Shown piece by piece: positions 1 through 4,544 of a stretch of 6,418 bases of DNA. The notes beneath the pieces are model-generated. The model did not search any database. It saw only the letters and a list, made by a program, of their open reading frames with translations, and had not been told where the DNA came from. Position numbers and translations under genes: made by a program. The DNA comes from Actinomycetota bacterium (lineage in GTDB: Bacteria; Actinomycetota; Acidimicrobiia; Acidimicrobiales; JAMCPL01), in the NCBI GenBank assembly GCA_023379725.1, contig JAMCPC010000116.1, positions 1 through 6,418 of the forward strand, written 5' to 3'. Within the stretch, counting starts at the first letter, position 1. Each line of letters begins with the position of its first letter.

Positions 1-483
1 CAAAAACTGCTTGATGCGGAATTGGGTAGAAGTTCGTCCAATGAAGACAAAATTATATCTGTAGAATCTGTGTCACTTAAATCCGTAGACGGCCAAACTG
101 TAGATAAGATCGACAGTGGCGACTCTGCTGATATCACGGTGCAATACAAGGCGGGGGTGGATCTGGACGACTGCGTATTCATAGTGGAAATTCAGAACGA
201 CTCAGGTACGATAGTATTCTCATCGAATACCGATTCTCTTGAATACTACCCAGTAATCGAAAAGGGAACAGGAAATATTAGTTTTACCGTTGATACACTG
301 CCTTTAACTGGTGGTATCTATATGGCAAATGCCGCCATACGCAAGCGAGGTACTTCCAACGATTACGACAGGTTCGATCGTGCATGCACATTCAAGATTA
401 CCGCCCCGGAAAACAACCTGGGTATCATTGCAACTCCGGTTCAGGTAAAGCTAGAATCGTTAAATAACACAATTAGTATATAA
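1..483 (+). CDS. Polysaccharide/O-antigen export ABC transporter ATP-binding protein, C-terminal Wzt-type domain (5' partial)
   Basis: The frame is open from base 1 (reads QKLLDAELGRSSS...) to a TAA at 481-483, giving 160 residues of a protein that begins outside the window. No ATPase motif is in view. What remains matches the Wzt C-terminal carbohydrate-binding domain in pattern: 'ISVESVSLKSVDGQTVDKIDSGD' (strand and turn), then 'ITVQYKAG', 'VFIVEIQNDSGTIVFSSNT', and the characteristic 'ISFTVDTLPLTGGIYMANAAI' followed by 'YDRFDRACTFKI'. In this family the C-terminal beta-sandwich recognises the finished glycan before export by the paired membrane protein (Wzm type) at the cytoplasmic face. 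The TTG at 22 is only an internal codon, not a plausible start. The next gene, a secreted SpoIID-domain protein, lies directly downstream, so both could belong to a cell-surface locus. The domain call rests on motif pattern alone, and the full-length protein is inferred. Confidence 0.72.
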   Translation, partial: QKLLDAELGRSSSNEDKIISVESVSLKSVDGQTVDKIDSGDSADITVQYKAGVDLDDCVFIVEIQNDSGTIVFSSNTDSLEYYPVIEKGTGNISFTVDTLPLTGGIYMANAAIRKRGTSNDYDRFDRACTFKITAPENNLGIIATPVQVKLESLNNTISI

Positions 484-502
484 CAAAACCATCAAATATA
501 TT
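479..502 (+). promoter_or_regulatory. Candidate -10 elements for the SpoIID-domain gene (leaderless type)
   Basis: TATATT at 497-502 ends 6 nt before the ATG at 509, the spacing expected if transcription begins at the ATG itself. A second hexamer, TATAAC, lies at 479-484 and overlaps the stop codon of the upstream gene. It would place a start near 490, which could serve the non-canonical codons ATC 491 or ATT 500. No convincing -35 box and no Shine-Dalgarno sequence are visible. The gene could also simply be read from the upstream promoter. Confidence 0.35.
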
Positions 503-508
503 CTGTTC

Positions 509-2293
509 ATGGTGCTTGTCATCGTAGGCACCACGGGTATATCTGGCTCATTCGACTCGCTTGTACCTGCCGCATATCCCTATGCGGATGTCACACTTAC
601 CGGGCATGGCTGGGGGCCTGGCATCGGAATGGGTCAATGGGGGGCGTTTGGATATGCAATCTCCGGATTGACCTACCAACAAATCATCGCTCATTTCTAC
701 GGCTCCACTTATTCGGGTACTACTACACTTGGAAAGCTCCCTGCCGACCAGGCTACGACCAATATCAGTGTTGTAATATCTCAAAATAACGGTAGCGACC
801 TTATAGTGACATCCAATTCAGCTTTTAGTGCAGCAGGAGTAACTATTCAGGCTGGTCAATCTGTCAAACTGGCATCAAGTAGCTCGAATAAGTGGAACCT
901 GTATACCGGCCAAAGCTGTAATGGGCCATGGTCATCCACCCCTGTAAAGACTGGTCTATACAATCCTGAGATAGTCCCATCAGAACAAACTACTCTGGGA
1001 GCCAGCAATGCAGAGACATATGCACTCACCATCTGTATGAGCTCTGGAAATATGACAGTACAGGGAAATGTCTCAGCAACATACAACGCGAACGGCAACC
1101 CCAGGACAGTGAATTCACTGCCACTTGAAGAATATGTAGCTGGCGTAGTTCCAAATGAATCCCCGGCCTATTGGGGAACTCTGGGCATTGCTGACGCACA
1201 GGGAGAGCCAAGGGGGTTCCAGGAGTTGGAAGCTCAGGCCGTTGCCGCCAGATCTTATGTCATGGCAAATCTGGGAGCAGGCATTAACGGCAACTATGCA
1301 GATATATGCGACCTGTATTGCCAAGTCTACAACGGCCTGGCCAACCAGACTCAACTGGTCATTGCAGCGGTGCAAGACACAGCAGCTCAGGTCGTGTACA
1401 TGCCCAATGGACAGATTGCAGACACACAATACTCATCATCTACGGGGGGATATACCTCCCCCAGTACCTTTAAGCCAGTAGTGGACGCAGGTGATTCAAT
1501 ATGCATACCTCAAGCATGCAACCAGCATCACACCTGGCAGGCACAGATACCTGTGACCGCCATAGAACAGGCTTATCCCTCCATAGGAACGCTTGCATCC
1601 ATAACAGTTACAAGTCGCAATGGCTATGGCAGCCTTGGAGGAAGAGTATTGGATATGACAATAACAGGTAGTACAGGAACGGTGGTCACTACAGGTTCAT
1701 CGTTTTCCTCACAATTTTCTGGTTATGGCGTACAGTCCAATTGGTTCGAGATTGATGGGCAAGCAAGCGGAGGGGTGAGTGGCTACTGGTTGGTCGGTGC
1801 TGATGGAGCTGTATATCCATTTGGGAATGCCAAGTACTACGGTTCACTCCCTGGCATAAGGGTAAAGCCTCCATCTCCCGTGGTAGGTGTGGCTGCTACC
1901 CCCGATGGAGGGGGCTACTGGTTGGTCGGTGCTGATGGAGCTGTATACCCATTTGGGAATGCCAAGTACTACGGTTCACTCCCTGGCATAAGGGTAAAGC
2001 CTCCATCTCCCGTGGTAGGTGTGGCTGCTACCCCCGATGGAGGGGGCTACTGGTTGGTCGGTGCTGATGGAGCTGTATATCCATTTGGGAATGCCAAGTA
2101 CTACGGTTCACCAACAAAAAATATCGCATCCCCCAATAAGGCGATCTCTATTCTACCTACTACCACATCTGACGGTTATCTTATAATCGCATCCAGCGGA
2201 CAGGTCTTCAATTACGGAGATGCACCCAGCTTGACCAGCTCTACTGACACAAGTCCCTCTACAGGACTGGGAATCGTGTCGAGTGCCTACTGA
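509..2293 (+). CDS. Secreted SpoIID/LytB-domain protein with C-terminal GYWLV tandem repeats
   Basis: The protein has 594 residues from the ATG at 509. Residues 32-52 carry the 'GHGWGPGIGMGQWGA' signature, followed by 'YQQIIAHFYGSTYSGT', typical of actinobacterial SpoIID proteins. The SpoIID core follows: 'LPLEEYVAGVVPNE' (204-217, with E217 at the expected catalytic position), 'ELEAQAVAARSY' (239-250), 'CDLYCQVYNG' (267-276), 'YSSSTGG' (308-314) and 'CNQHHTW'. In endospore formers SpoIID is a lytic transglycosylase that cuts denuded glycan strands; LytB is an amidase enhancer. In non-sporulating actinobacteria the role is presumed to be peptidoglycan remodelling. Residues 425-534 are 2.5 copies of a 44-residue repeat, and a degenerate copy ('DGYLIIASSGQVFNYGDAPSL') follows. 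The hydrophobic stretch MVLVIVGTTGI looks like the core of a signal peptide, but its basic n-region (NKTIKYILF) is encoded upstream of the ATG with no normal start codon. The true start is therefore uncertain. Confidence 0.88.
   Translation: MVLVIVGTTGISGSFDSLVPAAYPYADVTLTGHGWGPGIGMGQWGAFGYAISGLTYQQIIAHFYGSTYSGTTTLGKLPADQATTNISVVISQNNGSDLIVTSNSAFSAAGVTIQAGQSVKLASSSSNKWNLYTGQSCNGPWSSTPVKTGLYNPEIVPSEQTTLGASNAETYALTICMSSGNMTVQGNVSATYNANGNPRTVNSLPLEEYVAGVVPNESPAYWGTLGIADAQGEPRGFQELEAQAVAARSYVMANLGAGINGNYADICDLYCQVYNGLANQTQLVIAAVQDTAAQVVYMPNGQIADTQYSSSTGGYTSPSTFKPVVDAGDSICIPQACNQHHTWQAQIPVTAIEQAYPSIGTLASITVTSRNGYGSLGGRVLDMTITGSTGTVVTTGSSFSSQFSGYGVQSNWFEIDGQASGGVSGYWLVGADGAVYPFGNAKYYGSLPGIRVKPPSPVVGVAATPDGGGYWLVGADGAVYPFGNAKYYGSLPGIRVKPPSPVVGVAATPDGGGYWLVGADGAVYPFGNAKYYGSPTKNIASPNKAISILPTTTSDGYLIIASSGQVFNYGDAPSLTSSTDTSPSTGLGIVSSAY
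1781..2110 (+). repeat. 132-bp tandem repeat, 2.5 copies, inside the SpoIID-domain gene
   Basis: Copies start at 1781, 1913 and 2045 (partial, to about 2110), exactly 132 bp or 44 codons apart, each beginning GGCTACTGGTTGGTCGG. By eye, copies 1 and 2 differ at a single base (TAT at 1814-1816 against TAC at 1946-1948, both Tyr), and the third copy agrees with copy 1 over its length. Each unit encodes 'GYWLVGADGAVYPFGNAKYYGS' (split here for length from) 'LPGIRVKPPSPVVGVAATPDGG'. The near identity at the DNA level points to recent duplication or gene conversion. Confidence 0.97.
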
Positions 2294-2382
2294 TCGGCTA
2301 CTTGACCCCGGCTTGGTAGGCTACTAAGTTTATCTCAAGCAGTACCTGCTGATCGGCTACTTATTGATCGACTGCCTGCTTA
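2291..2382. repeat. Convergent intergenic region with repeated TGATCGGCTACTT / GGCTAC motifs and a weak hairpin
   Basis: This stretch separates the SpoIID-domain gene (stop at 2291-2293) from the HAD hydrolase on the other strand (stop at 2380-2382). TGATCGGCTACTT occurs at 2291-2303 and 2350-2362, a third GGCTACT lies at 2319-2325, and TTGATCG recurs at 2364-2370. AGCAG-TAC-CTGCT (2338-2350) can form a small hairpin, and AAGCAG (2337-2342) can pair with CTGCTT (2376-2381). No T-run follows on either strand, so a rho-independent terminator is not supported, although a bidirectional stop signal would be expected here. Confidence 0.55.
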
Positions 2383-3153
2383 AACACCATGAACTCGCTG
2401 GATGCCATTCCCGCTGGATACCATCCTGTAAAATTTCCTGAGCCTACCCATACGTCCCAACCTACCCACATTTATACCAGTATCAGCCATGGACAGCATA
2501 TCTCTGTCCCCGAGGCTATTACCATATGCCCAGAGCGTAATCTGACCATTGTTAGAAAAATGTGTATCGATCCACTCCCTTAGTCTCCGAGCTTTCTCCG
2601 CACCCCTGCAGTTACCACCCTGGAAACTTCCGTCGACTCTTTCGTACTCATCCACGTAGAACTTGGTAGCAATGGCATCCGTGGCACCCAGTAGCTTTGC
2701 TGCCGGCCCTATGTAGCACTCCGGAGATGCAGATACGACTATGATCGAATGACCTTGATCTCTGTGCCACGCCAATCTCTCCACCACGCTGCTCCGACTC
2801 TTGCGATCAAGATGAATTTTTGCAAACCTCTCCCCTGCCGTCAAAAGCTCCTCCATCGTCATTCCAGCTATAGTTCTGGAAAAAAGGCGCTGCTTGAACC
2901 TGTCAGCATACCTGTCGCCATCAATGCCGGATAGAACAAACAGTGGTAGAAGCACCAGCAAGGACTGGACTATGCGTGCCCTTCCTCTTAGATAGATCAA
3001 GAACTTGATGACACTGTCCCCTCTGGCCAGAGTACCGTCAAAATCAAAGGCAGCTACCACCGGACAGGTACTACCGTTCAGGACATCTTGAGGGTATCCT
3101 GTCGTTCCGAAGAAGTGCGTTCCCGATTGCCCCGACTCATGCTGTTGTTGCAT
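2380..3153 (-). CDS. HAD-IB family hydrolase (SerB-like phosphatase fold)
   Basis: The 257-residue protein has all HAD landmarks. Motif I is 'AAFDFDGTLARGDS' with nucleophile D37 and acid/base D39. Motif II is 'IIVVSASPE' with S141. Motif III is 'GNCRGAEKARRL' with K187. Motif IV is 'AYGNSLGDRDMLSMAD' with D216 and D218. The alpha-helical C1 cap lies at about 45-120, and its 'SLLVLLPLFVLSG' segment is hydrophobic. Spacing and motif wording fit the HAD-IB hydrolase group related to phosphoserine phosphatase; the substrate cannot be told from sequence. The first motif IV residue is Asn (GNS) where SerB has Asp (GDS), a change I believe also occurs in other members of this group. The first 30 residues are low in family signal, and a GTG just before motif I (V32) is an alternative but less likely start. 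The gene begins 15 bp after orn ends on the same strand, with only a weak purine stretch (AAAGAAA) as ribosome site, so cotranscription is likely. Confidence 0.85.
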   Translation of the reverse strand: MQQQHESGQSGTHFFGTTGYPQDVLNGSTCPVVAAFDFDGTLARGDSVIKFLIYLRGRARIVQSLLVLLPLFVLSGIDGDRYADRFKQRLFSRTIAGMTMEELLTAGERFAKIHLDRKSRSSVVERLAWHRDQGHSIIVVSASPECYIGPAAKLLGATDAIATKFYVDEYERVDGSFQGGNCRGAEKARRLREWIDTHFSNNGQITLWAYGNSLGDRDMLSMADTGINVGRLGRMGRLRKFYRMVSSGNGIQRVHGV

Positions 3154-3168
3154 TTTCTTTGCTACTTT

Positions 3169-3762
3169 TCAGCACCCCTCGCCCCGAGGCTCGACAACAG
3201 TAACCTGCCTGTCTAATTGATGCTGTGACTTATCTATAAATAGTGTCTTGCGATAATATCTCAGCTCTTCAACTGATGCCCTTATATCATCCATTGCCCT
3301 GTGGCGACCATGCTTCTTCGGAGCCCCAGCCAATATCTCTGGATACCAACGTTTAGCCAGTTCCTTAATGGTGGATACGTCAATCGAACGATAGTGAAGC
3401 CACTCTTCAATTGAGGGCATCCTGGAAAGTAGGAAACGTCTGTCTGTGCCTATGGAATTGCCACAGAGTGGAATCGTCATAGGTTCGCGTGCGAACTCCT
3501 TCATGAATTCGAGAGTAGCGTGCTCTGCCTCTCCTTCTGTTATTTGTGATGCCCTTATCATCGGCAATAGACCTGAACGCTCATGCATGTCTTTTACGAT
3601 GTCTTCCATGCCAGCGAGTATGGCATCATCTGCATGGATGACCAGATCGGGACCTTCAGCCAAGATATTCAACTCATCATCGGTAGCAAGTGTAGCAATC
3701 TCTACAATGACATCACGCGATGGATCAAGCCCAGTCATCTCCAGATCCATCCATAAAAGCAT
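3169..3762 (-). CDS. orn: Oligoribonuclease (3'-5' exoribonuclease, DEDDh family)
   Basis: This enzyme degrades 2-5 nt RNA fragments (nanoRNAs), including pGpG from cyclic-di-GMP breakdown, to mononucleotides in the cytoplasm. The 197-residue product carries the complete DEDDh set: D6 and E8 in 'WMDLEMTGLDP', D107 in 'CGNSIGTDRRFL', H154 and D159 in 'HGRHRAMDDIRASVEEL'. Conserved 'YRSIDVSTIKELAKRWYPE' also fits Orn. Length is close to that of E. coli Orn, with an N-terminus about six residues shorter and a C-terminal tail ('DKSQHQLDRQVTVVEPRGEGC') of no recognised function. The ATG at 3762 is supported by its closeness to catalytic D6 and by the lack of a better upstream start. No Shine-Dalgarno is visible; a -10-like hexamer lies 6 nt upstream. 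The HAD hydrolase follows 15 bp downstream. The divergent neighbour is dut. Confidence 0.95.
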   Translation of the reverse strand: MLLWMDLEMTGLDPSRDVIVEIATLATDDELNILAEGPDLVIHADDAILAGMEDIVKDMHERSGLLPMIRASQITEGEAEHATLEFMKEFAREPMTIPLCGNSIGTDRRFLLSRMPSIEEWLHYRSIDVSTIKELAKRWYPEILAGAPKKHGRHRAMDDIRASVEELRYYRKTLFIDKSQHQLDRQVTVVEPRGEGC

Positions 3763-3768
3763 ACAATG

Positions 3769-3774
3769 ATGTTA
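3769..3774 (-). promoter_or_regulatory. Candidate -10 box of orn (leaderless type)
   Basis: Read on the minus strand, TAACAT (3774-3769) is followed by CATTGT and then the orn ATG. A 6-nt gap would put the transcription start at the start codon. There is no recognisable Shine-Dalgarno and no clear -35 hexamer at 16-19 bp. Confidence 0.4.
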
Positions 3775-3819
3775 GCCGCTATATTGTTGCCGCGCCACTA
3801 CAACTATATAACCGTTCGT

Positions 3820-3850
3820 GAACAGACCACCGGCTACCTGAACAGACCAC
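3820..3850. repeat. 20-bp tandem repeat interrupted by the inverted-repeat element
   Basis: The unit GAACAGACCACCGGCTACCT occupies 3820-3839. A second copy begins at 3840 (GAACAGACCAC, 3840-3850) but is cut off by the element. It resumes on the far side at 4016-4023 (GGCTACCT), followed by GAA at 4024-4026, which could start a third unit. Removing 3852-4015 restores an in-phase repeat GAACAGACCAC(T)GGCTACCTGAA, with one substitution (C to T). Confidence 0.8.
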
Positions 3851-3851
3851 T

Positions 3852-4015
3852 AGTGTAGTGTCTCGTAAATAGCGTGACGTTATCCGGCAAGTCAGGGGCA
3901 TCATCTGGCAAGGCCGAGGACGAAGGCGTAGCTGGAGCTACGTCTAGGACAAGAACGCCGCCAGGGGCGTCATCTGGCTGGCGGGAACCCATGGTTATTT
4001 GCGAGACACTACACT
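3852..4015. mobile_element. 164-bp MITE-like element with 20-bp terminal inverted repeats
   Basis: The left end, AGTGTAGTGTCTCGTAAATA (3852-3871), and the right end, TATTTGCGAGACACTACACT (3996-4015), are inverted repeats matching at 19 of 20 positions. Inside are a perfect 7-bp hairpin, CGTAGCT-GG-AGCTACG (3927-3942, extendable to 9 bp with one G-T pair), and a 17-bp direct repeat, CAGGGGCATCATCTGGC (3893-3909) and CAGGGGCGTCATCTGGC (3962-3978), with one mismatch. The interior is richer in G+C than the surrounding intergenic DNA and has no transposase or other credible ORF. The element lies within a broken 20-bp tandem repeat. CACT occurs next to both ends, so a 4-bp target duplication is possible, but exact boundaries are ambiguous because CACT/AGTG is also part of the inverted repeat. 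It sits 59 bp upstream of dut. A non-autonomous transposon (MITE) or the remnant ends of an insertion sequence is the best explanation; family not assigned. Confidence 0.72.
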
Positions 4016-4061
4016 GGCTACCTGAATATTGATTATTGTGGTAGAGCGCTCAAGGTGATGC

Positions 4062-4067
4062 TAATCT
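4062..4067 (+). promoter_or_regulatory. Candidate -10 box of dut (leaderless type)
   Basis: TAATCT at 4062-4067 ends 7 nt before the dut ATG at 4075. AAGGTG at 4052-4057 resembles a Shine-Dalgarno but is 17 nt from the ATG, too far to act on it. TTGTGG at 4036-4041 is only a poor -35 candidate with a 20-bp spacer. The site lies outside the inverted-repeat element, which ends at 4015. Confidence 0.4.
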
Positions 4068-4074
4068 CTTTCTC

Positions 4075-4542
4075 ATGGTAGAGGTTGCCATATCAGTACT
4101 AGATCCAACGATTGCACTACCCACCTATGCAATGCCGGGCGACGCCGGAATGGATCTACGCGCCAGGGAGGATGTAGCCATACCCCCTGGTGGAGGAAGA
4201 GCCACTATACCAACTGGCCTTGTACTTGGGATACCAGAAGGTTATGCTGGTTTCGTATTACCTCGTAGCGGATTGGCACAAAACCACGGCATCACTTGCT
4301 TAAATACTCCTGGGTTAATTGACTCAGGATATCGTGGAGAGATAAAAGTTGTGCTAATCAATACCGATCCATACACCAAATACACAGTTGCCAAAGGAGA
4401 TAGAATCGCCCAACTCGTCATAATGCAGGTAGAACAGGTCGTATTCAGCCCATTGGAGAACTTGGCTGTCGACAATCGAGGAGTGGAAGTTCCATTGGCG
4501 ACCAAAAGAGGCGCTGGCGGCTTCGGACATACAGGTCGATAG
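4075..4542 (+). CDS. dut: dUTP diphosphatase (dUTPase, trimeric type)
   Basis: It hydrolyses dUTP to dUMP and pyrophosphate, keeping uracil out of DNA and feeding thymidylate synthesis. The 155-residue protein shows all five motifs of the homotrimeric family: I 'PGDAGMDLRA' (21-30), II 'PRSGLA' (63-68), III 'NTPGLIDSGYRGEI' (77-90, with catalytic-water Asp D83), IV 'KGDRIAQLVI' (107-116) and V 'RGAGGFGHTGR' (145-155), which closes over the substrate. Between motifs IV and V the segment 'FSPLENLAVDNRGVEVPLATKRG' is roughly eight residues longer than the usual '...veeLpeteRG' spacing, with a partly repeated 'NRG/KRG'. The ATG start at 4075 gives a normal N-terminus. The acyltransferase gene starts 2 bp after the stop codon, suggesting one transcript and translational coupling. 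The divergent neighbour is orn. Confidence 0.96.
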   Translation: MVEVAISVLDPTIALPTYAMPGDAGMDLRAREDVAIPPGGGRATIPTGLVLGIPEGYAGFVLPRSGLAQNHGITCLNTPGLIDSGYRGEIKVVLINTDPYTKYTVAKGDRIAQLVIMQVEQVVFSPLENLAVDNRGVEVPLATKRGAGGFGHTGR

Positions 4543-4544
4543 AC

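Noticed and set aside
548..1429. Several minus-strand open frames of 61-104 codons opposite the SpoIID-domain gene, and a plus-strand frame at 1155-1481
   Set aside because: They lie fully within a gene with clear SpoIID motifs, and their products show no domain or sensible composition; they are shadows of its codon pattern.
2337..2381. Rho-independent terminator between the convergent genes
   Set aside because: The hairpins are short and no T-run follows on either strand.
3446..3769. 107-codon plus-strand frame opposite orn
   Set aside because: It mirrors the orn coding sequence, which has all DEDDh residues; the Ser/Met-rich product has no family features.
3852..4015. CRISPR repeat or riboswitch as explanation of the repeated and inverted sequences
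   Set aside because: There is no regular repeat-spacer series, and the outer inverted repeats with a restored insertion site fit a transposable element better.
4058..4081. Seven-codon ORF (MLISFSW) preceded by AAGG and overlapping the dut start
   Set aside because: An attractive uORF position, but too short to separate from chance, and if dut is leaderless it would not be in the mRNA.
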